From contig OX375874.1 of the NCBI GenBank assembly GCA_947359465.1, positions 102,675,441 through 102,739,440 on the forward strand: a stretch of DNA of 64,000 bases, given 5' to 3'. Made by a program: the position numbers and the translations under genes. This document shows positions 1-10,886 of the stretch, piece by piece. Every line of letters starts with the position of its first letter. The first letter of the stretch is position 1. The notes under the pieces are model-generated. The model made no database searches, had not been told where the DNA came from, and worked only from the letters and a program-made list of their open reading frames with translations. The DNA comes from Metellina segmentata. Lineage: Eukaryota > Arthropoda > Arachnida > Araneae > Tetragnathidae.

Positions 1-12
1 AATATAATTGTT

Positions 13-56
13 GGCTCTGAAAAGGGCCGTTATTTAAATAGCTCTGAAAAAAGCCT
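13..56 (-). promoter_or_regulatory. Orphan histone-type mRNA 3' stem-loop, plus a degenerate second copy
   Basis: Read on the minus strand, 28 to 13 gives GGCCCTTTTCAGAGCC preceded by AAC and followed by AACAA. This fits the replication-dependent histone 3' stem-loop (six-base stem, TTTC loop) with one C/A mismatch in the stem. A poorer copy with the same TTCAGAGC half lies at 56 to 40. In the family this hairpin binds SLBP and sets mRNA 3' processing. No histone coding sequence is visible upstream on the minus strand (57-900), so this is either a pseudogene tail or chance. Confidence 0.4.
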
Positions 57-391
57 CTGTTTTCTTTGATTTGTATTATAAACTACAACATCTCGACTAA
101 TATTTTTTTTTTCAATAAAATTTCATCCGATAACGCTATAAATTCAATTGAAGTGCGAAGCTTCGTGGTAAACAAACGATCGTACAGTGTTGCCAAAACG
201 TGATAACAAACAACGTCTTTATTGTGTGCCACGTAAGAGAATTATGTACATAGATTATGTGGTAAAAAAAAAAGGCGAAACTCTTCAAATTACCAACAAG
301 ACAAAATACAGTAATTGGTCCAATACGACTTTAAAGATTTGGTTTCACATTTATCGCACCTTACTCTCAAAGTACCTTAAATAGTCGATGA
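57..391. other. AT-rich stretch, no gene seen
   Basis: I see no recognisable coding, RNA or mobile sequence. A 65-codon frame at 187-384 on the plus strand has no family resemblance and the composition of random AT-rich DNA. Confidence 0.5.
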
Positions 392-875
392 AAAAAAAAT
401 TTTAAGGAAGCTTTTCTTGGGACTGAAGAGCGGAAAGAAGTTACACAGAATGAAAATAAACATCCGTCGCACGCCATTGGATTGAAGACCAGCCGAAGGA
501 TGGACGAAGAAAGCATTCGTAGGGATGGCCTCTACTTCCCAGCTCGGAGCAAAAAGCTGGAGTATGAGTGGATCCCATTTGGCGGACTCTAAGTTAATCT
601 CCAAGCCCAATGGTCACGTGGGTCAATTGGGCTTGAAGATTAACTTAGACGCCGCTAAATACATCGCACGATGCCTAGTCAACCCTGGCTCAAGAAGAAC
701 TAGATCATCCCACGCAGAATCTGATGCCGCTTCAGTTGACCGGAAAAGAGCAGGAAGAGGATCATTGACGTTTACTCATATGTACACCGTAATCTGCAGC
801 AAAAAAGCAAAGCAGCGGATGCGTTTACGACCTGTAGGTTTAAATGTAAGAATATCATTGTGTTTGTGCAAGTAG
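392..875 (+). pseudogene. Unrecognised coding-like segment
   Basis: This island has clearly higher GC and fewer stops than its surroundings. One plus frame is open from 392 to a stop near 594 and reads like protein (for example DGLYFPARSKKLEYEWIPF, around 515-580). A second plus frame opens at 525 and runs to 875, with NLDAAKYIARCLVNPGSRR and a basic Ser/Arg-rich stretch. The minus strand over 610-377 also starts with a peptide resembling the second frame, because the segment contains a palindrome. I do not recognise a family. It may be a frameshifted exon or retrocopy; a chance island is the alternative. The ~210-bp tandem array starts near its 3' end. Confidence 0.25.
571..667. repeat. Palindrome with ~40-bp arms
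   Basis: Positions 590-611 and 626-647 are inverted copies matching at 21 of 22 bases around a 14-base spacer (612-625). Pairing continues with lower identity out to about 571 and 667. Because the sequence is coding-like, the two strands encode related peptides starting LGLKINLDAAK (plus) and MGLEINLESAK (minus). Confidence 0.7.
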
Positions 876-2095
876 TTTATTTTTGTCATTGATTATTAGA
901 AGATTGAGTTTTGAATATTAGTCTTGAGTGTTACATGTGAGTAAGGGAAAATTGTAATATTATGTAGTAACTTTTTTTCATTAAACTACATTATTGTTGA
1001 ATACTATTACTAACGAACAAATTTAAGCACGAGTGCATATAAAGACCTGTAGGTATGAAGGTGACCTAACTGCGTTTTCGGATGTGCCTAGTTTACCTTT
1101 GCTCTTGAGAGTTTGAATATTGTGTTTTGATTGTCAGTCTTGAGTGCTGCAAGAGTAAGAGCAAACTGTAATATTATGTATTAGCTTTTACATTAAGCTA
1201 CCAAAATTGCTGAATACTATTATTAACTATTACTATTATTAACTATTACTATTATTAACCTTCAGACTAATTAAACAGTACATAGTTTACCTTTGCTCTT
1301 GAGTGTTAGAAGATTTTGTTTTGATTGTTGTGTCTTGAGTGCTACATGAGTAAGGGAAAATAGTAATAATATGTAGTAACTTTTACATTAAACTACATTA
1401 TTGTTGAATACTATTACTAACGAACAAATTGAAGCACTATTGCATATAAATACCTGTAGGTTTGAAGCTAATGACATCACTGCGTATTTGAAAGTAGTTT
1501 ACCTTTGCTCTTGAGTATTAGAAGATTGAGTTTTGATTGTTAGTCCTGAGTGTTAGAAACTTAAAGTGAAATTTTTACAAACATATTGTAGTTTTTGTAT
1601 TATGTATATTGCTGAATATAATATGTATAATGAACAAATTGAACGCGAGTGTATGTAAAGACCAGTTCGTTTGAAGGTAAGGAACTCACTGCGTCTCTGC
1701 TAGTTTACTTTTGTGCTTCGATATTAGAAAACTGAGTTTTGACTATTGTACTTTTAAGATCTAGAAGAGAAAGAACAAACTAAAAATTTTTTAGTAGTTT
1801 TACGTTATACTGTTGAATATATTTATTAAAGAACACTATGCTGTGAGAATGTGCTTAGACTTGTAAGCATGAACATAGATAATTTATAGTGTGTGTGTGT
1901 GTGCAAGTAGTTTACTTTCACTTGCATAGTTTTAATTACTGTTCTTGGAGGATTGAGTTTTGATTAATATCTTAAGGGTGTTAGAGGAGCAGAAGCAAAC
2001 TATAGTAAATACTTTGTAGTTTTTGTATTAACTTTTTTTGTTGAATACTATTAATAATTAAAACCAATTGGGGCGAATATGTATCAAAAATTGTC
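826..2095 (+). repeat. Degenerate tandem array, ~210-bp unit, about six copies
   Basis: Units restart at about 829, 1045, 1277 (5' part missing), 1450, 1660 and 1860. Each carries in order a start like ACCTGTAGGTTTGAAGG, the block TAGTTTACCTTTGCTCTTGAG, GATTGAGTTTTGATTGTTAGTC, and an AT-rich end with GTTGAATACTATTACTAACG. Copies are clearly diverged. No long reading frame is kept and I do not recognise the unit. Confidence 0.7.
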
Positions 2096-4135
2096 GCATC
2101 AAGGGGAACACTAGAAATATTATTTAAGGCACTTTTGTACGAATTTATTTCTAAAGAGAAAACACATTTATTTACAAACATTTCTAAGCTTTTAAAACTT
2201 TTTTTCTAATGTTCCCTCGAGCATTTAATTGGCGAGAACACGGTGTTCTCCGCACTACCACTTGCGCCATGGGAGCTGTTGCTACATCACGCGATATTTG
2301 GTGGTTTGGCGGCTTTCTTAGTTCACCAAGTGAGGGCGTGTCAGATGCTCTCGATATTGGTACCGAGTACTTCCTTGTTCCCTCTCATGTTATTGTCCAT
2401 AGCGAACTTCTTTGTTGTGTAACGTTTATGGTTCATTATAATCGTTCATTATCATCACTTTCGTTTCATTATAATCATACCACAGCATGAGAGCTAATTG
2501 TATGAGCTCATTGGAATATCTTTCTTGTTTTAAAAACGAATAGAAAACAAATTTTATCCTGTTGATGGTAATGGTAATTTTAATTTAACTTCGTACTAGA
2601 GCAACACAACGGTCTAATTACGATGGTCCGGTATCAATCTACTAAGGGAAAGCTACGAGGATAACACCACGTAATTTTGAACCACGGTCAAATGACGATT
2701 TGATCCTGTTGACACCAATACACAAGGCAAATCATATTTTCAATGCGAGTTTTCATGACGTAGGGTTTTCACAATCCATGCTCCAGACAAAGAATATTGA
2801 ATACATACATATACGCATGTCTCAGTTATGATTAGTTGAATAAAGATGCCCATCACGATTCATTTATCTTCATCTGAAAGCATCCACAAGGGAATCCTTT
2901 TTTTTATCAACAGATAGTTCTGAGGGAGAAAAACACAAGACACATAAAAACATCCTAACCTTTAGCTGAATGATCTGTCAGCAGAACGTTATTTTTATAC
3001 GTCAATACTACCCTCCCAATAGAGGAGATATTATTTCCCTAAAACATCATCCTTCACGTTGTCAATCTTTCATCTGATGTGTTGTCGAGAGTTTTTACGA
3101 AGTGCTAAAACAATTTGCTGATAAAGTAAACCTAATACCGAGATAAAGAGCATCGAGTGGTATATATGGAAGCATGGGGAGAGAAAATAAAAAGAACACA
3201 CAGAAAGAGGCGGGTAGCTATGTAGGAAGACGAAATTGAATTTCAGTTACATACCGTCTTTGAGCGATAATTCTTTTCATGAAAAATTGAGTTTATAGAA
3301 GAAACATTTTTGAGATGTTTTCTTGTTTACGGTATACGTAACGGGGATGCTGTTTTATTGATAAATATATTTAGCTTGACGGCGGTATTTGAAATTCTTT
3401 TGATTAAACTCAAATCGTTCCTTAAACACAGAAAAAAAGGTAGAAAACTGATCTTTCGTGAAATTTCGTTCGGTTACTGTTTTGCCGAAGTACCACTATA
3501 ATTTAACTTCTGAAACAAATTGGGGCTCAAAAATTTCGGATGGTTATAAAAGGTTTATATTTTATTTTTACGATCTTGATTTTTTTGCTTTTGTTTCCGG
3601 AAGAGGATCTTGACCAGATTTTGTCATTGCGCCATAGATAAACCAACCAACCTCATTATATTTAACTATACAGTATACATTATAACATAAAATATAGTAT
3701 TCCATTAGTTGCACTTGACTGTTTTGGCAATACAATTAATTTCTTTCGCGTTTTATATTTAAAACAAAATTTCCAAGCAATCAACGGATAATGACCAATT
3801 TAATTTTAAAATAAAATTTTGGTTAAACTTTTAAGCGGCAAGCCCAAACAGTTTAAAAAGTTCAGTTTGAATGTGGCCCAGAAATATTGCTATTCTGCAA
3901 GGAGCAGACCCTATATATTTCTACTTGTTTTTAAAACCAGGACATATCGCTCCTTCATATATTTCAGGTTTTCCACATCGGACTCATCTGAACCATACTT
4001 GGGATTGCCGTTTTCAGGTTTAAAAACTTGATTAAAATACAATAAATTCGTTTTTAAATATTTTCAATTTTATTTGTATACGAGTAAAAATGTCAAATTG
4101 GAAAACTTAATAATCCAATGTGATATGCATAAACC
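2096..4135. other. Mostly unannotated sequence around one SINE fragment
   Basis: Apart from the SINE at 2563-2715 nothing is recognisable. A 93-codon plus-strand frame at 2209-2490 lies in a slightly GC-richer patch, but its product matches no family I know and it has no clear start context. The remainder is AT-rich with short frames only. Confidence 0.4.
2563..2715 (-). mobile_element. SINE fragment (tRNA-headed family), 3' part
   Basis: Read on the minus strand this is the 3' body of the SINE family described at 26986-27323: the CGTGGTTCAAAATTACGTGG block, the block that in good copies reads CCCGGACCGTCGCCAATAGC, and the terminal AAATTAAAATTACC tail. The tRNA-like head is missing, so it is 5'-truncated. 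Confidence 0.75.
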
Positions 4136-4695
4136 GCGTAAGGCAGGGCTCGAAATACCCGGGTGCACAGGTGCTCCGTGCACATGCAAATGCAATTGTG
4201 CACCTAATTTTTTCCCGCTAGGTGCACGTTAAAAAACAGGAGGGGATGGGTGACGTGTTGCATGTTATTTTAATGTTTGAACAAAATATTAGTATCGACC
4301 TCTCTCGCTCTAAAGGAACGTAATTAAAATTCCTAAATACACACTATGCGAAAACAAAATCGCTGGGCTATAACGTGTTTATCTAGGAGGAAGGTTCACT
4401 TGTGTCATGCCACCAGAACTTTCCGATGATCGAAACATTTTCCAGATGGCTCTGTTGAAGCGACAGCCGTACGACGGAGAAAGGAGAATTTATCTGTTTA
4501 AATATTTTTATTTACTATCGACTTCTCACCTATCTAAACATACCCAACTAATAAAGTAGTTTACACTACATTAATGCTTTTATAATACGTTTTTTTAAAT
4601 GTCCTCCTATAATATAACCCGTGCACCTAATTTAAAAACTTAGGTGCCCAAGGTGCACCTGTATTAAAAAATCTATTTCGAGGCCTGGCGTAAGG
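4136..4695. mobile_element. Non-autonomous hAT-like transposon with 8-bp target duplication
   Basis: The element is 4144-4687 (544 bp). Its ends are inverted: CAGGGCTCGAAATA at the left and, on the other strand, CAGGCCTCGAAATA at the right, 13 of 14 matching. It is flanked on both sides by the same eight bases, GCGTAAGG (4136-4143 and 4688-4695). An 8-bp duplication and CAG-type ends are typical of hAT transposons. Several GTGCAC motifs cluster just inside each end, like the subterminal transposase sites of hAT elements. There is no transposase reading frame, so it would depend on an autonomous relative. The perfect duplication suggests a moderately young insertion. Confidence 0.85.
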
Positions 4696-7600
4696 TTTGT
4701 TATATGGATATAACATAATTTCTTATTAATGATAAAGATTCAAAATGAACATTTTGAAGAATTAATTAAATAAAAAAAAAGCAGTTTTAGTACTCAGATG
4801 AAACATTAACAGCAATTACAAACATAAAATAGTGAACAGTTTAAAAACAACAAATACCTATAATATTGAAGAATTTTGTTAAAAAAAAGTCAGTTCGGAA
4901 AACGTATATTATATTCAAATTGTGTACTGCACCATTTTCTAATACGATCGATGAAAAATACAAACAATCTGAACAACTATGAAATAGTCATTTTAATGAA
5001 TTTTGAAGAATAAAAGTAATAGATATTTCAAAGCCATGTCTTTTTTTATACATTACAGAACTCAAACAAAATATGATTTTAAGCATGAACTAACATAGAT
5101 TGCATTTTCATCATTGATTTGTTCAACTGCGTAATTTATAATGCAGTCTCATACTTCCGAGAAAATTTTAGGGTATAACTCTGCCCTTAAAGAACTCAGG
5201 GACAGTATTTACACTAATAGTTTGTGCGAATTTTCTGTCCTGTATTTAGTTCAAAATATGCTATTTTGGTGGATTTGTTCACTATTCACGAGTTGTATGC
5301 GGCTGAGGCCTCAATTCGTGGAATTGAACTGGTTGTATTTCTATTTTCTGTGACCATAAAAACTTTCCTTTTGTGTATGTCCATATACTGGAATTGAAAA
5401 ACATTACTTGACCATATCTGGTCTTTGTGTCATAAAGATACAGCAAATCTAACCAAGCAGGTTGTAGAGCACCTACTTCATTTCATTCGATTTCACAAGT
5501 TTAAAATTTCTTAGTTATAGCCCCATATATAACGCATCTCAGCATCTGCCAAGCACGAGTCACGCATAGATTAAAAATGGTTGGGGAAGCTGCTATATCG
5601 TTCCAGCATTGTCAAGAATCTCTCTCCATTAATCATACTATTTTAACTTCTAGTACAGGTCTAAAGTTGTATTTAGACTATCAATAGTATTGTCAATGTG
5701 ATTGAAGGTTTCGATTGATAGGAGTTTCAATATACCTTCAATCAACCCGTCCATCCCATTCGGTCAATGTTTTTCGAAGGAGCGTGACGTCTTTCATTTT
5801 TACGTTTCAAAATGGTTTCAAATTCAGATTTTGGCCTTCTTCCCTTGATTTTGGTTGTCTGCCATAGGGGGGAGGGGGAAGACAGAAAAGAGAAAAAGAC
5901 ACTGGTCCAAAGAGTGGTATAAACTGAGAAGCCTCACTAACATTTACAAGACCATAAGCAAGACACTGAAACGTACGCATAATATTATTATTGTGTTTTA
6001 GTTTTTCCTCAGTGTAATCTGATTTGTATTGTTTTAACGCGTAAACCATTTTTGCAAAGCTATACTTCTTTTGTTTTGTTTACATATTCACCTAACTTTC
6101 CATAACTCAGGATAATCTCGATACAAAGCAAATAAAAGCTTCACAATCTCTCGTTCCCAGACGCAATCGCTTCTCGTAGGGCTCGATTCATCTGTCATGC
6201 CAGCTGAAACTGCCGAACGATTGACAATTGCGTATTTTAATTAGTGGGCCGAGTGGTGAGCCTGCCAATACAACGAAACTGCCTAATTTATAATAAACTT
6301 CCGTTTAGTGCATCACAGCAAGCAAATACATCGATAGACCATATAAAATACATCGACCTTCTAATGAAATAGACAAACCATGTGGGAGTTGCCGTCGTAA
6401 AATCTCTGAAGGGTAAATTGCATGACTTATGAATCGTATTCGCTGCTTGGATGTCGAAGCGCAGACTAATGTTTTTGATCAAAGTGGATAATCACAAACG
6501 AATCAAGAATTTAGGATTCATGCTATTCATTTTAATGTAGATGACAAAAATCATCAACCTTATAATAAAAGACAGAGCATGTGCCGGCAACTTTAGGTTA
6601 TTTGTTGCCACATTTTGGTTATACATTTTGAAAAATTTTGTATGCGTAAAATAAATATATTAAATAAAATATTTAAAAATGTGTTCGCATGTGTATTTCT
6701 AAACGAGATTCCAAAAGGTTTGACGAGATTCCAAATAGTTGCCAAGCCTTGTGTCTTAATTTCGTTTAAAAAAGCAATTTCTAGTTATTTCGTAAGGTTT
6801 TGAGTTATTTTCTACGTGAGACTTTTTTTATGCGGTCCCTATTCACCGCATAAAAAATACTTTTTTAATGTGTTGCGAAAAATATTTTTTATAACTACTC
6901 GTGAAGTTTTGGAAGTTTTTTATGCAGTCCCTATCCAACGTACAAAAACAGGTTTAAGTGTACAGCGAAACAATCAATTCACAAACCTAACATAAATTTA
7001 TTACACCTGTTTCTTTAAGTCAAGAGGGGTAATTTTAGAAACCTCCATTCCACCTTGATATTTCTATAAAACGGATCTATTACTCAGAAGGTCCAAAAGT
7101 GTAAGTGTTCCTCTACAACCGAGTCACGTATTAGCTATTTACCGCCACGCCTTGATAAAAAATCGGCTCAGGTTAAGCCGCTTTTTTCAGGCGTTCTCTT
7201 TTTTTGTAGGATCAATTTACATGCACGTAAACGCGTCTATTAAGAATGTAAATACTTTTGGGGGTTTAACAAGGATAAAAGAGAATTTTTACTGTCGTTC
7301 AGGAAAATAAAGTACTTTGGAGCATATGTCTAAAGTGCAGTTTTTTCCATTACCGAATTTAGCATTTTATCTTTCGGAAGAATTCCAATTTTTGCGTTTC
7401 TTGAGTTAGTTTTCAGGTAATGACTGTTCGATTCGAGATAATATGGCGGAATCGTAACGAGTGTGCACGGGATTTATTCTTTCGAGAATATCACTCGCAT
7501 GGAAATAGGCGTTTAATAGAATTTTTTTTAGATTAGGATGATTTTTGTAACAGCTTAATATTTTGCTAACTTGGTTATCCACTAATGGATGCTAAAATTT

Positions 7601-8255
7601 TATCACCTAAAAACTTTTTAACGTTGCTCGCAACATTCAGTTTGGGAATCTACTTGGCGTCGAATATGAATGTCAATTTATGGTTTAACATTTCCTGCTC
7701 TGCTTGTGAAGTTAACATTGGAGAAATTTTGTGTCGAGTTTCAAGTGCTGATATGACAAAACACGTTTTCTATTTTGGACTGAAACCAAGAAAGATAATG
7801 GCTTTGCAAAAATATAAAAATGCTTAATAAATCCTTTTTAAGCGCAAGATCTCCCTAAGTTCATAGTCATACACACTTTTTTAAGTTATACATGTTCCGG
7901 CAAGGTTACTGTATTGGTGAACAGTTTTATTGATAACGTACATGCCTTTTAGCTCCTATACGCTACTGTTATATCCCCCTTTTAATTTACGAATCCTCCT
8001 TAGTTAAAAGCGGGCTGCATCAGCTAATTTTAATATTCAATGTACATTGAAACAAGTTGTCCCTATTTTAATTCTTCACTACATAAATGTTTTTTACCCT
8101 CTGATACTCCAAACAGTGTACTCTATTCCTTTAAATCTACTTTATATTTAATAACTAAATAACCACACTTATAAAATTAAGGAACCCTAATATACATTTT
8201 ATTGATCAAGGAGGTGAAAACGAGCCTAGTCTTGCTGGAAAGACTGCAGGTTAAA
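4696..8255. other. AT-rich sequence, no gene recognised
   Basis: I find no coding sequence with family resemblance. Small structures only: a dispersed repeat copy at 5265-5460; an interrupted 10-bp inverted repeat (GATTGAAGGT and its complement) near 5700-5745; and two diverged copies of TTTTTTATGCGGTCCCTATTC at about 6826 and 6917. Confidence 0.45.
5265..5460 (+). repeat. Dispersed repeat, copy 1 of a second family
   Basis: This segment aligns with 17465-17645: shared ACGAGTTGTA(T/G)GCGGC, a TTTCCTTxTGTGT block, CATATxCTGGA, TGACCxATAT and a final CATAAA followed by CCAAxCAG. The copies are perhaps 65-70 percent alike, judged by eye. Nature unknown; a short non-autonomous element is likely. 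Confidence 0.5.
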
Positions 8256-8570
8256 GTACGGTGGGTATTTTAATTAACGTCGCTAATGAGCAACACAGCG
8301 GGCTATTGGCGACAGTCCGGGATCAATCCCCAAAAGGACAGATCCGAGGAATATATTAATTTTGAGCCACGGTAAAATGTTGAGGACACATCTGAGATGT
8401 CACTTATATCTACATACTTCCATGCCACGTCAGCGTGAGGACGTTTGAAGCTACGAAATATTTAACGTTCACCAGCCTTCCTTGTACACGACGGTATTTT
8501 GTTGGATTCGTACTAGCAACAATACGGTTTATAATTCGTTACTCCTCCTGCAGGGCATCCGTGGCCTCAT
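8256..8570 (-). mobile_element. SINE, nearly full length
   Basis: Minus-strand copy of the window's main SINE family, with body blocks in order and the head still visible near 8510-8570 (GAGTAACGAATTATAAACCG followed by a degenerate B box, GTACGAATCC). Diverged from the complete copy at 26986-27323, so older. Confidence 0.75.
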
Positions 8571-9055
8571 AAATCCATGGATGAATTATCAAATTGGTGT
8601 AATGGTAATAACATGGTTTTAAACACTTCGAAATAAATCTACTCTAGAGATATTTGCGCTTGCATAACAACACTAACCCTTCGATTGATTTTGAAGAGAC
8701 GTATTGCCGTCAAGATCTTACCAATTTTGCTAATTGCGAGATATCTAGTCCATCAAGGTACCGTAAAGAGGCCAATTTCGCTAAAGAAGAAATATCTCGT
8801 TTTTATGGTATATATATCGGCTATGTTTTATGATGTTGATATCAAAATCTGGTAAGTTCTTTCTAATAACGAGATATCTCGACCATCAAAATCTGCTCAG
8901 TTTTCGAGACAAACACGGGCTAATCCTTAACTAAAGGTTAACCAGGATATTCTTAACCATGCAAATACATATGACTATTTTGTAGAAATTTTTGTCACTA
9001 CACTGTTCGTGAAGCCTCATGCTTAAAAAAACTATCGAAAGAATTCACAGACGTA
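8571..9055. repeat. Degenerate repeat with GAGATATCTCG motif
   Basis: Three loosely spaced copies of a motif around CCAATTTxGCTAA followed by a GAGATATCT core occur between 8690 and 8900; one contains the 12-bp palindrome CGAGATATCTCG (8870-8881). No gene is seen. Confidence 0.35.
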
Positions 9056-10230
9056 TAAACATCGCAAAACAACTGGCAGATTGCATATGGGGTTATTCTC
9101 TAACAACACTAAAAACTACATATAAGGTATTTTCACTCCTCCTCACTATCTGCAGTGACGCTCTGAACATTGCTTTGTAGAGTACTTTGAAGAACTTGAT
9201 GCTATAAAATATATACATCAGGCTCTCCGTTTAGTTAATGCAACATAACGACAAAACTCCCCTTTCATACAAATAATTTAACTGTCGAGTCAGTTGCAGA
9301 GGAAAAAATTACTACAATAGTTAGTAAATTAATTTACTAATACTATAATAAGTTCCTTAGAAATACCATTTCAGAACGAGTGGAAAGCTTGAAATATTTC
9401 AGAGATCTCTTAAGGCCCAATTGCGTTTCTTGGAAATTGCCCTAGAGGTAAAGAGCTTATTTGATGCCCATGAAAGACCTCAGCAACTTACATTGCCAAT
9501 TAAGTCAGGTGAAGTTACACCAGAAGCTCGTTATCTGGATTAATTCTATCTAGAATAGTGAAACAGGTCCATCTTAAATCTACTGGTTTGGAGACCCATT
9601 CTAGGTGTTCAGAAAATGAGTACATTTGCGTGTCGAAATTGGACGACTTTGTGAATGCTGGTAGCAGAAGTTTGCTTTTTATATCCCTTTTGGGGGGGAC
9701 TACATCAACATTTGATGGAGAAGTGGAATATCCGCACTGCGTTCAGTAAACTTAAATTCCCGTAATACTCGGAAAGTTTGAGAAATGTGTCCTTTGTCTG
9801 ATTCCATAGCAGGTGTTGAAGTTATAGGCTCTTTAAAATTCTACAAGACATATACAACACTCGAATGTCAATCACTTGTATCGCTAAACTGCAAACTACA
9901 ATAGATCTACAATGGATTCCAGCGCACTGGTGAGTTTTGTAATGACAAGCGGATTACTTGGCAAAGTGTGAACTACAGTTCATATTCTGAATTGGCCCCC
10001 TCTCGTATAATTCAAAAAATGAATATCAAGAAAATATCAAAACTTCTCTACCAAGGTCTAATAGCTAGAAACTCAAATAAGACCTAAATATGTACTAGAT
10101 TTCGTAAGGGTAGAAGCATTTGAAACAACCCTTTTTCTGAGTGGTCTCGATTGTTTTTATAAACATCTGTAACACTTAAAAATTCTGAATAGACCCTGCC
10201 GCCCCGTTTGTTTTAAATCTCAAAAAATGT
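9056..10230 (+). pseudogene. Decayed Jockey-like LINE, 3' part with RNase H
   Basis: Translating all three plus frames piecewise gives matches to the end of a Jockey/I-type non-LTR retrotransposon ORF2: a segment resembling the post-RT region (WGYSLTTLKTTYK, near 9090), then RNase H pieces TTSTFDGEVE (around 9706-9735; the family's acidic site) and LQWIPAHW (around 9910), then a C-terminal stretch before 10230. Many stops and frameshifts break it, so it is not functional. The longest open piece is 9558-9749. The minisatellite at 10280 begins directly downstream. Family placement is from motif memory; the RNase H identity is the firmer part. Confidence 0.6.
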
Positions 10231-10279
10231 ATATTCGTATTCTGTGCAAATATGTTTTGCTCTCTCTAGCAGGGGCAGT

Positions 10280-10857
10280 ACCACTAGAGACAATACCTAA
10301 TCTTGTAGAGACAGTACTTCTAGAGAGAGTACCTAATAAAGTAGAGACAGTACTACTAGAGAGAGTACCTACTCTAGTAGAGACAATACTACCTAATTTG
10401 GTAGAGACTGTACTACTAGAGATAGTATATAATCTTGCAGAGACAGTACTACCTAATCTAGTAGAGACAGTACTACCTAATCTTGTAGAGACAGTACTAC
10501 TAGAGAAAGTACCTAATCTAGTAGAGACAATACTACCTAATTTGGTAGACACAGTACCTAATCTAGTGGATACATTACTACTAGAGAGAGTACCTAATCT
10601 AGTAGAGATAGTACTACTAGAGAGAGTACCTAATCTAGTAGAGACAATACTACCTAATTTGGTAGAGACAGTACCTCTAATCTAGTGGAGACATTACTAA
10701 TGGAGAGAGTACCTAATCTTGTAGAGACAGTACTACTAGAGAGAGTACCTAATCTAGTAGAGACAATACTGCCTAATTTGGTAGAGACAGTAGTACTAGA
10801 GAGAGTACCTAATCTAGTAGAGACAATACTACCTAATTTGGTAGAGACAGTGCTACT
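10280..10857 (+). repeat. Minisatellite of 24- and 36-bp units, open on both strands
   Basis: About 18-19 units alternate between a 24-base form, encoding NLVETILP on the plus strand, and a 36-base form, encoding NLVETVLLERVP. Both lengths are multiples of three, so the plus frame stays open for 152 codons (10227-10685) and again at 10685-10891, and the minus strand is also open with STVSTRLGTLSS-type repeats. Substitutions between units fall at all codon positions. I regard the frames as a by-product of unit length, not as a gene. Confidence 0.85.
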
Positions 10858-10886
10858 ATTGGCCACAGAGGACTTCTGTGGCCAAT
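10858..10886. repeat. Perfect 12-bp inverted repeat at the end of the minisatellite
   Basis: ATTGGCCACAGA (10858-10869) and its exact complement TCTGTGGCCAAT (10875-10886) flank a five-base loop. It marks the right edge of the array. A Helitron 3' hairpin was considered, but no CTRR end followed by T lies at the usual distance. Confidence 0.7.

Noticed and set aside
2235..2249. Exact steroid-receptor-like palindrome AGAACA-CGG-TGTTCT
   Set aside because: It fits the vertebrate glucocorticoid/androgen response element, but arthropods lack those receptors and there is no nearby gene; a single chance palindrome is the simpler reading.
5700..5745. 10-bp inverted repeat with 28-base loop
   Set aside because: Short arms in AT-rich DNA; expected by chance in a window of this size.
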